64,000 nt of DNA from Bacteriovoracaceae bacterium (GCA_947450475.1 CANFVK010000004.1:186001-250000), one strand, 5' to 3'. Positions 1 to 8,423 are shown, counted from the stretch's first letter. Program-made: numbers and translations. Notes: generated by a model from the letters alone, not told the origin.

Positions 1-8
1 ATAAAAAA

Positions 9-437
9 ATGAAAGTCATTGAAAATTCATTTTTAAGCAATGAAGCTTATTATTTCACCACTACCCAAAAAAGAAAATTTATTCAATTAACTAACGCTCT
101 AAACTTAAAAAATATTAACATAGAATCCTTAAACTTTAATGACCTTATTGATTTAGATTGTTTGCCAAAAGAGCGAAGTCGGCTTTTGCTTTTGGAACTA
201 AATGATATTGTAAATCCTTTTTCTAAAAAAATTAGACAATCTATAGGGAAGGCAATCGCACCTTTGGAACAGGCTGGAATTAATGCGACTGTAGATCCTA
301 ACCTTGAACAAAATTATTTGCATCTAACCATGAAGATACAAAGTGAACGAGACATTGATAAAATACAAGCGGCTCTAGAGTTATTTTCTTTTACTCAGTT
401 TAATAAAATCTTCAAAGGTGATCTTGGCGATGTTTGA
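9..437 (+). CDS. Hypothetical protein, first gene of a three-gene overlapping cluster
   Basis: I do not recognise this 142-residue protein. It has no signal peptide, no membrane segment and a single Cys; the second half looks like mixed alpha/beta with amphipathic helices. The first ATG lies 8 bases from the window edge, so its ribosome site is not visible, and the frame is open back to the edge (two Lys codons), so the real start may lie further upstream. Its stop overlaps the start of the radical SAM gene that follows by 8 bases, which suggests co-transcription and coupled translation with that gene and the oxygenase behind it. Confidence 0.6.
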   Translation: MKVIENSFLSNEAYYFTTTQKRKFIQLTNALNLKNINIESLNFNDLIDLDCLPKERSRLLLLELNDIVNPFSKKIRQSIGKAIAPLEQAGINATVDPNLEQNYLHLTMKIQSERDIDKIQAALELFSFTQFNKIFKGDLGDV

Positions 438-1455
438 ATCAATCTACATTGAAACTCATTTATCAAGTCACCCTAAAGTTTTAGAAATTCTTCAAAAGTA
501 TCCACATTCAATCATTCATAAAATTGCCAAAATCGAAGATGTCTTTCAAAGAGTAAAAAAGCCTTACCTGCAGAAGAGAACAAATCTCAATTTATTTTTA
601 GGTGAAAAGAAAGGACAACTTGTAAAGCCAGCTCCTCCAGCTTATGGACTATCGGGAGAACCCCATTTTTATTTTGTTCATGCCTACAACTGCATTTACG
701 AATGCAATTATTGTTATCTCCAAGGTTATTTTCACTCGCCCGATATCGTTTTGTATTTAAACCATGATCAAATTGCAGAAGAAATAAAAAATGTCGTTGC
801 TGAAAATAGAATTAAGTGTCCCGGTACAAAAATTTGGTTTCATGCTGGAGAATACAGTGACTCACTTGCCCTGACTTCATTAACTGGAGAACTCTCTTAT
901 TATTTTAAGTTATTTAAAGATTTGCCAGATTGCTTTTTGGAGTTAAGAACCAAATCAATCAATATCCGAGACTTACTAAAAGAAAAGCCTTTACTAAATA
1001 TCATCACGAGCTTCTCTCTTTCTCCTGAGAAAAACTGCAAAGAAAATGATTTAAAAACTCCTTCTTTAAAAAAAAGGCTAATTGCAATTGAGGAACTTCA
1101 TCTTAATGGTTTTCCGATAGGAATACATTTTGATCCAATAATTTACGACAACGATCTTGTTTATTCATACGAACAGTTAATTGATCAACTTGTCCTCTCA
1201 ATACCCGCAGAATCAATTAGATATATTTCTCTTGGGGTTGTTCGATTTACAAGTGAGGTATATCAACAGGTGAAAAAAAATTATCCAGATTCTCAATTGC
1301 TAGCGCAAGAGTTTGTAAAAAGTTTTGACAACAAAATTCGTTACTCAAAGCCGATGCGACTATGGATTCTTTCTAAAATTAAACAATTATTAATAGATCG
1401 AAATATGGATCCATTAAAGATATATCTCTGCATGGAAGATGAGGATCATGATTAA
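430..1455 (+). CDS. Radical SAM protein of the spore photoproduct lyase-like family
   Basis: A 341-residue radical SAM enzyme. A CX3CX2C cluster-binding motif (Cys 88, 92 and 95, followed by YLQGYF) and the surrounding residues resemble the spore photoproduct lyase family, which repairs thymine photoproducts in DNA using a 4Fe-4S cluster and S-adenosylmethionine. The WFHAGEYSDS stretch further on fits the TIM-barrel core. The organism shows no sign of sporulation, so the substrate is uncertain; DNA repair is the family-based guess. A GTG at 418 would add four residues, but AAAGG at 414-418 is better spaced for the ATG at 430. The gene overlaps its neighbours on both sides, with the 2OG oxygenase start inside its last codons. 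Confidence 0.8.
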   Translation: MFESIYIETHLSSHPKVLEILQKYPHSIIHKIAKIEDVFQRVKKPYLQKRTNLNLFLGEKKGQLVKPAPPAYGLSGEPHFYFVHAYNCIYECNYCYLQGYFHSPDIVLYLNHDQIAEEIKNVVAENRIKCPGTKIWFHAGEYSDSLALTSLTGELSYYFKLFKDLPDCFLELRTKSINIRDLLKEKPLLNIITSFSLSPEKNCKENDLKTPSLKKRLIAIEELHLNGFPIGIHFDPIIYDNDLVYSYEQLIDQLVLSIPAESIRYISLGVVRFTSEVYQQVKKNYPDSQLLAQEFVKSFDNKIRYSKPMRLWILSKIKQLLIDRNMDPLKIYLCMEDEDHD

Positions 1456-1921
1456 AAACATTAACCTTAATCATCAAGGACATGACTTGCTGGATTTTTA
1501 CTTGGATGAAAAATTTAAAGAATTGGTTCTTAGTAAGAATTGGGCAAAGCTTGATCAACTTATTTTTGATTTAACAGCATCTGGATCCCCACTTCATCAA
1601 CTCCTCAGGCATCAACTCGACTTTTCTTCGATTGAACACATCATTGCAATTAGATCTGCTCCTGGTGATGAAGATGGTATTTGGCACGATGATGGCTCAA
1701 GATTATTAGGTTTTTCACTTTCACTAAACCTAGATCCCGAAAAGATTATCGGAGGCCATTTGCTCTTTAAATTGAAAGAAAGTAACGTTGAACCAGTCAT
1801 TTATCCTCCACAACCTTGGGGAAAACTTATTATTTTTCTTTCTGGTCTTTCTGGATATGAGCATAAGGTAACAGCAGTCACTGAAGGCCATCGCATTGTG
1901 ATCGCCGGTTGGTGTTCATGA
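1439..1921 (+). CDS. 2OG-Fe(II) oxygenase family protein
   Basis: A 160-residue protein with the core of a 2-oxoglutarate/Fe(II)-dependent dioxygenase: HxD at His83/Asp85 (WHDDGS), a distal His142 (GYEHKV) and Arg152, which would bind the 2-oxoglutarate carboxylate. These enzymes hydroxylate or demethylate proteins, nucleic acids or small molecules; the substrate here is unknown. Two ATGs are possible, 1439 and 1448; the second has GAGG four bases upstream. Both lie inside the end of the radical SAM gene, so the two are probably translated together. No terminator follows before the rpmB promoter. Confidence 0.75.
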   Translation: MRIMIKNINLNHQGHDLLDFYLDEKFKELVLSKNWAKLDQLIFDLTASGSPLHQLLRHQLDFSSIEHIIAIRSAPGDEDGIWHDDGSRLLGFSLSLNLDPEKIIGGHLLFKLKESNVEPVIYPPQPWGKLIIFLSGLSGYEHKVTAVTEGHRIVIAGWCS

Positions 1922-1975
1922 TATTGGTACTTTTGTCGTCAGTGCGTTATTTTTTGTAAATCGCCGTTTTGCCGC

Positions 1976-2004
1976 TTGTCTTATGGAAAATAATGGGTTA
2001 GATT
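1976..2004 (+). promoter_or_regulatory. Probable sigma70-type promoter of rpmB
   Basis: A TTGTCT -35 box at 1976-1981 and a TAGATT -10 box at 1999-2004 are separated by exactly 17 bases. A start near 2011 would leave a leader of about 37 bases containing the TAAGG ribosome site before rpmB. Called by eye. Confidence 0.5.
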
Positions 2005-2047
2005 AGCGTCTCTTTTGTATATAAATTTTAGGATATAAGGATTTTTT

Positions 2048-2281
2048 ATGGCACGCACATGTGATTTAACTGGTAAAAGAAGACTAGTGGCCAACAAAGT
2101 TTCTCACGCTAACAATAAAACGAAGACTAAAAAACAAGTTAACCTTCACTCTAAAAAGGTTTTTGATCCAGAAACTAATTCCATCATTAAGTTAAAACTT
2201 TCTGCAAGTGCAATTAGAACTTTAGATAAAGTTGGTTCAATTACTAAGTATGTTAGAAAAAATAGACATTTATTTGAATAA
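2048..2281 (+). CDS. rpmB: 50S ribosomal protein L28
   Basis: A 77-residue L28, recognised by its start MARTCDLTGKRRLVANKVSH, the NLHSKK motif and the KYVRKNRHLFE end. It is part of the large ribosomal subunit. It carries one Cys only, so it is the zinc-free form. TAAGG sits ahead of the ATG with 9-base spacing. It is monocistronic, with its own promoter upstream and a strong hairpin terminator just after the stop. L33 is not beside it, as it often is in other bacteria, but lies 5.3 kb away on the opposite strand. Confidence 0.97.
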   Translation: MARTCDLTGKRRLVANKVSHANNKTKTKKQVNLHSKKVFDPETNSIIKLKLSASAIRTLDKVGSITKYVRKNRHLFE

Positions 2282-2300
2282 TTTATTTTTAAATTAAATC

Positions 2301-2336
2301 ATAAAAAAAAGGCATCCAGATGGATGCCTTTTTTTT
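2301..2336. terminator. Bidirectional intrinsic terminator between rpmB and the subtilase gene
   Basis: A perfect 7-bp stem (GGCATCC at 2311-2317 and GGATGCC at 2322-2328) with an AGAT loop, preceded by eight A and followed by eight T. It can stop transcription in both directions and serves the convergent pair. Confidence 0.93.
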
Positions 2337-3987
2337 ATTGTATCTCGACTTCTTCAATCTTAAAGCCCCATTTATTGATCGATCGATCACTGATAAAATC
2401 TAGCTGAAGGTAATCTCCTTCAATGTAATCTGTCGTATAATCATCTCCCATGCCTGACACTTTTTCTAAAGTCATACCCATGTGGTCTGCAACCCTCACA
2501 TAATCATATCCAGTTTCTAAATCGTACTTTGCAACTTTTACTCTGATAAATTTGGCACCTGGAAAAGTATAGTTTTTGCTAATGCTTAAATTTTCTTTAT
2601 AGGGATGGTCGGATTCAAAAGGCTGACTTAACTTAACGGTACTCCAACCTCCTCTTGTCGGTCCATTTCTTACTGGTCTAGTATCCGTTAAGAGATTGTA
2701 AGCATCAATTCTCGAGGCCGTTTGAGTTTTTCCTCTAAGCGCATTTACCGGCACTCCCGTCATGGTTAATCGCTCCCGTAACACATCAAATGGCAGTCTT
2801 CCTTCTTTGGCCAAAAGCAGACCCAATACACCTGAGACATGAGGCGTGGCCATTGAAGTTCCTGACATTATCTCATATTTTCCGCCTTTAATTGTTGAAA
2901 GAATATTGTGTCCTGGAGCGGCTATATGAACGGAATTTCTTCCGTAAGAAGAAAAGTAAGCTAGATCATTTTGGGCAGTTAACGCTGCAACTGAAATTAC
3001 GTTGGGAAGATTGTAATTGGCAGGAAAAGAAGGTGAAGAATCATTATTAGAAGAACTGTTTCCTGCCGCTGCTGTAAACAGGATTCCCTTTTCGGCAGCA
3101 TGGCCAATGGCCGCAAGCATCGCTTCCGATGGCCCCCCCCCACCCCAAGAGTTTGACATTAAGTCGACGTTTAAACCAGTCGCATAATCGATAGCTTTGA
3201 CTGCATCCTCTAATGAACCTGAGCCACTTGAATCAAGAAATTTAATTGGAATGATTGACACTTCGGCCATGACTCCTGAAACACCAATTTGATTATTGTG
3301 AATGGCGCCAATTGTTCCTGCACAATGAGTTCCATGGCCGTGATCATCCATTGCATCTTTAGTATTATTTACAAAATTGTATCCACTGGCGGAGTCCACG
3401 TTCCCCTTCAAGTCCGGATGAGTGTAATCGACTCCAGTGTCAATAATCGCAATACGCACATTATGTGAACCCTTGGTCAAATCCCATGCCTTTAAGGCGT
3501 TAACATCTGCCCCTTCGACTCCAACTTTACCTTGAGGTTCATTAGAACCCGTATTTCTCAATCCCCAAAGTTGCCCAAAAGAAGGATCATTTGGACTGAC
3601 GTCAGTTGTTTGTAAAAATGGAGAAGCTTCAATTTTTTTTTGAGATGAACTTCCTTGTTTAGGCATAACTTGAATTGAATAAATATAATTTGGTTCAGCG
3701 TAAACAACGTCAGGATTATTTTTTAAACTTGCAACTATATCACTGAGCGATCGCTTATTGTTTACAGCTAGGACATTTAATTTTTCGTAGGAGAGATTGA
3801 TGTCTCTTTTTGGGTACAGACCAAGTGATGCAATTGACTTTTGGGCGAAAAAAGATTTCTCATGTCCAGGCTTAAACTTAACTATAATTTCACCTGGTCT
3901 AAAGGGGAATTCCGTCGCACCTAGCGAACACACCATTGCAGCATTAAATGCAAAAGTTGAAATTCCTAATCGTAAATATTTATTCAT
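2335..3987 (-). CDS. Secreted subtilisin-like serine protease (S8) with C-terminal CUB-like domain
   Basis: A 550-residue exported protease. Order: signal peptide (about 1-24), an I9-like propeptide (about 28-105), the S8 catalytic domain (about 140-430) and a CUB-like beta domain (about 445-550, with the DYVRVAD and GFKIEEVE patterns). The triad is Asp183 (IIDTG), His218 (HGHGTH) and Ser378 (GTSMATPH); Asn310 forms the oxyanion hole. Secreted proteases of this kind degrade extracellular or prey proteins. GGGAGGGAGA directly before the ATG is a strong ribosome site. Residues 282-285 are coded by GGT followed by a run of nine G, a possible slippage site between His218 and Asn310. The gene ends at the shared terminator with rpmB. 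Confidence 0.93.
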   Translation of the reverse strand: MNKYLRLGISTFAFNAAMVCSLGATEFPFRPGEIIVKFKPGHEKSFFAQKSIASLGLYPKRDINLSYEKLNVLAVNNKRSLSDIVASLKNNPDVVYAEPNYIYSIQVMPKQGSSSQKKIEASPFLQTTDVSPNDPSFGQLWGLRNTGSNEPQGKVGVEGADVNALKAWDLTKGSHNVRIAIIDTGVDYTHPDLKGNVDSASGYNFVNNTKDAMDDHGHGTHCAGTIGAIHNNQIGVSGVMAEVSIIPIKFLDSSGSGSLEDAVKAIDYATGLNVDLMSNSWGGGGPSEAMLAAIGHAAEKGILFTAAAGNSSSNNDSSPSFPANYNLPNVISVAALTAQNDLAYFSSYGRNSVHIAAPGHNILSTIKGGKYEIMSGTSMATPHVSGVLGLLLAKEGRLPFDVLRERLTMTGVPVNALRGKTQTASRIDAYNLLTDTRPVRNGPTRGGWSTVKLSQPFESDHPYKENLSISKNYTFPGAKFIRVKVAKYDLETGYDYVRVADHMGMTLEKVSGMGDDYTTDYIEGDYLQLDFISDRSINKWGFKIEEVEIQ

Positions 3988-4156
3988 TCTCCCTCCCTGG
4001 AGCTGACTGCTTAAGATCCACCATCCCCGACATAGCTAGTCAGGTGTTGGCAATTGTGTGTGCCATTTCAGCTTAATTCAAAGCTTGAATTTTTACGCAA
4101 AGGTAATTTTTTCCATTACCAATCGATGCTTTATTTTTGTCTTAGAAATTGAGAAG

Positions 4157-4879
4157 ATGATGAACATGATACACAACAACTCCACACACCCTGTTCTCAT
4201 TAAAAAAATATCACTTAAAATATGGACATTAAGAGATGAGATTGAAGCTCGCATTCAAGAACAGGTTGATCAAGGAATTGAGCCAGAAAAAATTAATCTC
4301 AAAGATCTAAAGCACGAATATAATGGAAAAAATAAAAATGGAAATAATGTCGTTGCAATCAATTCTAATGTTTCGCTAGTAGCTCAAGCAGAAACTGATA
4401 ATGCTGATAAGTCTTCAGAGGGAGATGAAAATAATAATGTCGTTGATATTAATACCATCGCAAGTGATCCAAATATGATTAGTATCAGAATTGATGCTCC
4501 CCCGATTCCAGAAGAAAAAATTGCAATTGGAAAAACAATGCTTGCCGAAATTGGCATGGAGAAAATGTTTTTCTTTACCAATCGTTCATTTTCAGAGGGA
4601 CAAACTATAGTCATTCAATTTTGCATACCGAAGACCTTCATCTTAAATGCAGATGTACTTTACTGCCGTCCGTTTAGCCTCAAAACAAAAATTATTAGTC
4701 AAAATAATCTTACTCACCGAACCATGATTCGCTTCAATTTTCTAAGAGAGGGCGAAAGGGCCCTGTTGCGTCAGTTTCTTACGTCAATTGAACCTGATTT
4801 ATCAAAATATGCCCAAGCTGATGAAAATAAAAAAACAGAGGGAACTGGAAAGGGTGAACTTGACGATCTTGGGTTATAA
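4157..4879 (+). CDS. PilZ-like domain protein
   Basis: About 240 residues. The N-terminal 110 are charged and Asn-rich, probably a flexible linker. The C-terminal part (about 120-220) looks like a PilZ-type beta barrel ending in the REGERALLRQFL helix typical of Bdellovibrio-type PilZ proteins. PilZ domains bind cyclic-di-GMP, but I do not see a clear RxxxR plus D/NxSxxG signature, so ligand binding is uncertain. The frame is open to 4058, but GAGAAG at 4151-4156 supports a start at one of the ATGs at 4157, 4160 or 4166. A short GGTAAT/ATTACC hairpin lies at 4101-4119 in the leader. Confidence 0.6.
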   Translation: MMNMIHNNSTHPVLIKKISLKIWTLRDEIEARIQEQVDQGIEPEKINLKDLKHEYNGKNKNGNNVVAINSNVSLVAQAETDNADKSSEGDENNNVVDINTIASDPNMISIRIDAPPIPEEKIAIGKTMLAEIGMEKMFFFTNRSFSEGQTIVIQFCIPKTFILNADVLYCRPFSLKTKIISQNNLTHRTMIRFNFLREGERALLRQFLTSIEPDLSKYAQADENKKTEGTGKGELDDLGL

Positions 4880-4942
4880 TTCTCTTCGCCTCTTAGAAAT
4901 CATCATATATAATAGTTTAATTTTATTTTTTATGAGCATAAT

Positions 4943-5980
4943 ATGTTAAAGCGCAATTTCGCTTCAAATCTTATACTTTTTTTATTTTTTATCTTGGTAG
5001 CGTCTGCTTCCCTATTTTCTGATATGTTTCAAAACCCCATTAAAACTGGCAAGCAAATGATTGAACAATCTAAATTGTTTACATCGTCTGACCTATTAAA
5101 CATTCAAAAAATATCGTTAAAAAATAAATCTGGAGAATTCCAATTCGAGCGCAATGACAATAACCAAACAACTCCCTGGCACATGATTGCGCCGAGAGAT
5201 ATTTCAGCAAACTCGGTCTTTATTGAGAAATTATTTAATAGCTTGGCCGTAATTAAGGTCAAAAAACTTTTCCCAGATGAAAAAATAAATAGCTCAAACT
5301 TTTCATTAGATAAACCAATGTCCACTTTAAGTCTTTTGGATCAAAATGGTAAATCAACCATTATAAATTTTGGGCTTATGAATTCAATTGATAATTCAAC
5401 ATATTTAAAAATTTTAGGTAAACCAGGTATCTATCATGTGGAAGCTCCAAATGTTTCTCTTGAGAACGCAACTTTATTGGATTTAATTGAATCGCAAATT
5501 ATTGCTATCAATCTCAATTCAATAGAGTCATTCAAAATCTACAAAGGTAACAAAAAAGCATCCCCACCAACAATCGAATTAATCAAAAAAGATAAAGGTT
5601 GGTTTGATTCAAACAATAACCTTTTAGCCTCCGACAAAATTGATGAATATTTTCAAGATATTCTGAGCTTAAAAAGTTCGTTCCTGCTTGAAAATCAAAC
5701 TGAACTTCAAAAAAAATCAGTCAGTATTTTCACCAGAAATTCTGAGTACATTATTACAATAAATGACAATAAGGGGAAAACTGTCGATTACTTTATATCT
5801 ACACTTTTTCACAGTTTTAGTGACCTAGATTTAAAAAATGAAGATCATTTTTTAATGACTGTATCAAATAGCTCATCAGGTTATATTGTCAAAAAAGAGT
5901 TTTATGAATTATTTTCAAAAAAAATAGAATATTTTAGAGCGATCGTTCCCCAGCCAAAAGAGCTTAAGAAAAGCCTATGA
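4943..5980 (+). CDS. DUF4340 domain protein, membrane-anchored
   Basis: A 345-residue protein with one N-terminal membrane segment (about 8-28) and a long extracytoplasmic part. The repeated beta pattern, with PWHMIAPRDISAN followed by a short Leu-rich helix, matches the DUF4340 family. Family members often accompany GldG-type ABC exporters, but no such transporter is nearby, so the function is unknown. The stop overlaps the convergent HD-GYP gene by 6 bases. A TATAAT at 4908-4913 may be its -10 box, but no good -35 matches it. Confidence 0.65.
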   Translation: MLKRNFASNLILFLFFILVASASLFSDMFQNPIKTGKQMIEQSKLFTSSDLLNIQKISLKNKSGEFQFERNDNNQTTPWHMIAPRDISANSVFIEKLFNSLAVIKVKKLFPDEKINSSNFSLDKPMSTLSLLDQNGKSTIINFGLMNSIDNSTYLKILGKPGIYHVEAPNVSLENATLLDLIESQIIAINLNSIESFKIYKGNKKASPPTIELIKKDKGWFDSNNNLLASDKIDEYFQDILSLKSSFLLENQTELQKKSVSIFTRNSEYIITINDNKGKTVDYFISTLFHSFSDLDLKNEDHFLMTVSNSSSGYIVKKEFYELFSKKIEYFRAIVPQPKELKKSL

Positions 5981-7399
5981 AGCTTTAGAGTTTTTTGATT
6001 TCATGGAAGATTTTATTGCACCAGAAAAAAATTTTTCAAAAGTTTCAACAAAGACTGGGTTATAGCGTGACAAAGTCTCTTTGCTACCAATTATTTTTTT
6101 TAATGCTCCTTCAGGAGAAAGTTTTTGATCGAGCATGGTATGAACAAAATCATCCATCAAACAAACGATATTGGCCAAATTCAAAATTTTACTTCCCTTT
6201 TTACCATATGGAAAACCAGTCCCATCGTATGCTTCATGATGTTGTAGAATGATTTGTTTGATTGAATTATTTACACTTCGAAATGATTCTACTATCTGCA
6301 TCCCAAATTCTGGATGTTTTTTATACTGAATGTATTGATCCTGATTCATTTCAAATGGACGCATAAATGCGATATCTTTTGGTAAATGTAATTTCCCAAT
6401 ATCGTGAAGTAAGCACCCCAGCGCAGCGGTTTCAATCATTGACTTGGAATGCCAATCAAATTTCTTGATAATTGAACATGTATAAATCGTTACTAAAAAT
6501 GAAGATGAATAAATATTAGGTTCCAGATATTCATAATCTTTTAAGTATTTAAATAAATCATCATGGCCATCGATCAGTAAAAAAATGGTTTCCCCAATCT
6601 CCCTTCCTATGTCGATAGTTTGGTTTTTTATTCCACTAGTCAGTATTTCTTCAAAATATTTTTCAATAACATGTCTTAGAATATTTAACTTACTATAAGG
6701 AGATATTTTTTTATTAATCATTAATTTTTTGGCGAGGAAGTTATTATAAAGGATATATTTACGTCGATCAGTAGATTGAAAATAGAGAAAATCGCCTCCC
6801 TTTTCTTTTTGATAATTTACTATTTTTTCTTTCGAAAAGAGATCTCCTTTTTGAAAGATCTTTAAATACTTATTTTCATCTAATTTAAAAAATAAATCAT
6901 AAAGAACTATTTTCGATGAAAAAAAATCATTCATTTTAATTTTTGAAAAATATGCATCTGGCATTGGAACTTCTTGGTCGAATGAATTTTCTCCATTTTG
7001 AGGAAGAGAATTCATTAGATCGGCAAGACATTGGTGGTCCTCTAGCAGTGCCTTAAGCTCACCATAATCCATGGGCTTTACAATTGGTCCTGTAATACCT
7101 AATTTAATAAGCTTATCTTTATTCATTTCACCAGAGTTCAATAATGACTGATTATTAAATACTAGAAATATTCGATATCCGGCAGTACTAGATTTAATAA
7201 ATTTTAAAACTTGTAAGCAAGAGTGATTTTTAATTTCATAATTAATAAGTATTGCAAAATATTTATTATTATATATGGCGAGCTGAGCTTCACGACCATT
7301 GTAAACAGTTTGAACTTCATACGAGAGACCAGAGAGAAACTTTTTAGTGTTTCCCAGCCATGATTCATCTGAATCGACCAAAAGGATTTTAAGGGCCAA
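5975..7399 (-). CDS. HD-GYP domain protein with degenerate receiver domain
   Basis: A 474-residue signalling protein. Residues 1-120 fold as a CheY-like receiver (ILLVDSDE, VKP with Lys108), but the phospho-accepting Asp is Asn53 (ILINYEI), so it is probably not phosphorylated. A variable middle leads to an HD-GYP domain: His332/Asp333 (LLHDIGK), HPEFG, His387/His388 (HHE) and DGTGFP at about 392-397. HD-GYP enzymes hydrolyse cyclic-di-GMP, and the motif set here is close to complete. TTG is the start codon, supported by GGAG five bases upstream. It lies downstream of rpmG, behind that gene's terminator. Confidence 0.87.
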   Translation of the reverse strand: MALKILLVDSDESWLGNTKKFLSGLSYEVQTVYNGREAQLAIYNNKYFAILINYEIKNHSCLQVLKFIKSSTAGYRIFLVFNNQSLLNSGEMNKDKLIKLGITGPIVKPMDYGELKALLEDHQCLADLMNSLPQNGENSFDQEVPMPDAYFSKIKMNDFFSSKIVLYDLFFKLDENKYLKIFQKGDLFSKEKIVNYQKEKGGDFLYFQSTDRRKYILYNNFLAKKLMINKKISPYSKLNILRHVIEKYFEEILTSGIKNQTIDIGREIGETIFLLIDGHDDLFKYLKDYEYLEPNIYSSSFLVTIYTCSIIKKFDWHSKSMIETAALGCLLHDIGKLHLPKDIAFMRPFEMNQDQYIQYKKHPEFGMQIVESFRSVNNSIKQIILQHHEAYDGTGFPYGKKGSKILNLANIVCLMDDFVHTMLDQKLSPEGALKKIIGSKETLSRYNPVFVETFEKFFSGAIKSSMKSKNSKAS

Positions 7400-7472
7400 T
7401 TAAGCTCCAAGGAAGGCCGGTTAGAATAGCAATCCACTGTAGTTTATCGGTTGAAAGTTAGGTGAGCTAAAA

Positions 7473-7512
7473 TGAAAAAAGTGGTTAATCCTCCGAAGAG
7501 AATCAACCACTT
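7473..7512 (-). terminator. Intrinsic terminator of rpmG
   Basis: On the minus strand an AAGTGGTTGATT arm (7512-7501) pairs with AATCCACTT-like sequence at 7490-7479 through one G-U wobble, followed by six T. It lies 28 bases after the rpmG stop. Confidence 0.8.
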
Positions 7513-7539
7513 AAAGTTTAAACGGATTTTTAATATACG

Positions 7540-7719
7540 TTATTTAATTTCTTTATGTACAGTATGTCTCTTAAGAAACGGATTATACTTTTTAAGTTCA
7601 AGACGATCTGGTGTCGTTTTCTTGTTCTTAGTTGTTGTATATCTTGAAGGACTTTTCCCTTCTTTTCTTGCTTCTGTACATTCTAGGGTTATTATAACTC
7701 TAGCACCTTTTTTTGCCAC
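7540..7719 (-). CDS. rpmG: 50S ribosomal protein L33
   Basis: A 59-residue L33 read on the minus strand: it begins [20 protein letters not shown] and ends RHTVHKEIK, both typical of the family. It has one Cys only, so it is the zinc-free form. The start is GTG at 7719, with GGAGG six bases upstream; an out-of-frame ATG lies between them. A longer open frame on the opposite strand (7472-7804) is a shadow of this gene. It has its own promoter (7754-7782) and terminator (7473-7512), so it is a single-gene unit. Confidence 0.96.
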   Translation of the reverse strand: MAKKGARVIITLECTEARKEGKSPSRYTTTKNKKTTPDRLELKKYNPFLKRHTVHKEIK

Positions 7720-7753
7720 AACATGCCTCCACGTCGAAAAATTAACAAAGGTG

Positions 7754-7782
7754 AAATTACACTTTTACCATTGGCATGACAA
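7754..7782 (-). promoter_or_regulatory. Probable sigma70-type promoter of rpmG
   Basis: On the minus strand, TTGTCA (7782-7777) and TAATTT (7759-7754) are spaced by 17 bases. A start near 7747 leaves a leader of about 28 bases that includes the GGAGG site of rpmG. Confidence 0.55.
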
Positions 7783-7820
7783 CCAAAAATTGCTAAACCT
7801 TTAAAAAAAGCATGGAATAT

Positions 7821-8096
7821 ATGAAAATAAACGAAGAAAACTGGTCACATTCCCAATATTCAAGCTCTCCATTGCGAGCTTTTATCTCGCTAGGTGCCCA
7901 ACCCGATGAACAAAATGGGGTGCAATTACAATATCTGGTCACTTTAACCGATCAAGACTATCTGGAATTGTTTCAAAGCGCTCACTCTAGCATTCAAGAG
8001 GCGTTAGGGGTGTTAAATCAAAAATACGGCCATTGGAATTATTCGGATGCCCTAAATTCCTCAGGTGATGGCTGTAGCAGTTGTGCCGCTCATTAG
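7821..8096 (+). CDS. Small hypothetical protein with C-terminal CSSC tail
   Basis: About 91 residues, not recognised. It is hydrophilic, has no signal peptide, and ends GDGCSSCAAH, its only two Cys. A CXXC tail after a Gly/Asp turn can bind metal or be chemically modified, but nothing else supports either. An ATG at 7812 lacks a ribosome site; GGAATAT just before the ATG at 7821 favours that one. The gene lies alone between rpmG (divergent) and rpmE (same strand), and the rpmE promoter starts 8 bases after its stop. Confidence 0.6.
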   Translation: MKINEENWSHSQYSSSPLRAFISLGAQPDEQNGVQLQYLVTLTDQDYLELFQSAHSSIQEALGVLNQKYGHWNYSDALNSSGDGCSSCAAH

Positions 8097-8103
8097 CCTG
8101 ATG

Positions 8104-8132
8104 TTGACTTAAGAGCTTAAATTAGTTATAAA
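8104..8132 (+). promoter_or_regulatory. Strong sigma70-type promoter of rpmE
   Basis: TTGACT at 8104-8109 and TATAAA at 8127-8132 have exactly 17 bases between them, the best consensus match I found in the window. The leader would be about 57 bases. Confidence 0.7.
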
Positions 8133-8195
8133 ACTCAATAAATTTAAAACCTGTTATTGTATACAAAGCAATAATAAAGAAACTTGAGGTCCATA

Positions 8196-8420
8196 ATGAA
8201 AGAAGGAATTCACCCAAAGTACGAAGCAGTTAATGTCTCTTGCGTTTGCGGAGCTGTCTACCCAACTAAAAGTACTATTAAATTAGAAAAAATTGATATT
8301 TGTTCTAACTGTCACCCATTCTACACTGGTAAAACAAAAGTATTAGATACTGAAGGTCGAATTGAAAAATTCAAGAAAAAATTCGGTACAGATTATACAA
8401 ATAAAGCGACAAAGAAATAG
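8196..8420 (+). CDS. rpmE: 50S ribosomal protein L31
   Basis: A 74-residue L31 ([19 protein letters not shown]). It is the zinc-binding form, with CVC near residue 16 and CSNC near residue 37; the HPFYTGK motif follows. L31 joins the two ribosomal subunits at the central protuberance and can store zinc. A TTG at 8184 would extend it, but GAGG at 8185-8188 clearly serves the ATG at 8196. It is monocistronic with a strong promoter and terminator. Confidence 0.97.
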   Translation: MKEGIHPKYEAVNVSCVCGAVYPTKSTIKLEKIDICSNCHPFYTGKTKVLDTEGRIEKFKKKFGTDYTNKATKK

Positions 8421-8423
8421 TTT

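Noticed and set aside
4101..4119. GGTAAT...ATTACC hairpin in the PilZ-like gene leader
   Set aside because: A 6-bp stem with no T tract or riboswitch features; common by chance in AT-rich DNA.
7472..7804. 110-residue open frame on the plus strand
   Set aside because: It lies opposite rpmG (7540-7719) and starts in the rpmG terminator hairpin; its translation has no family features.
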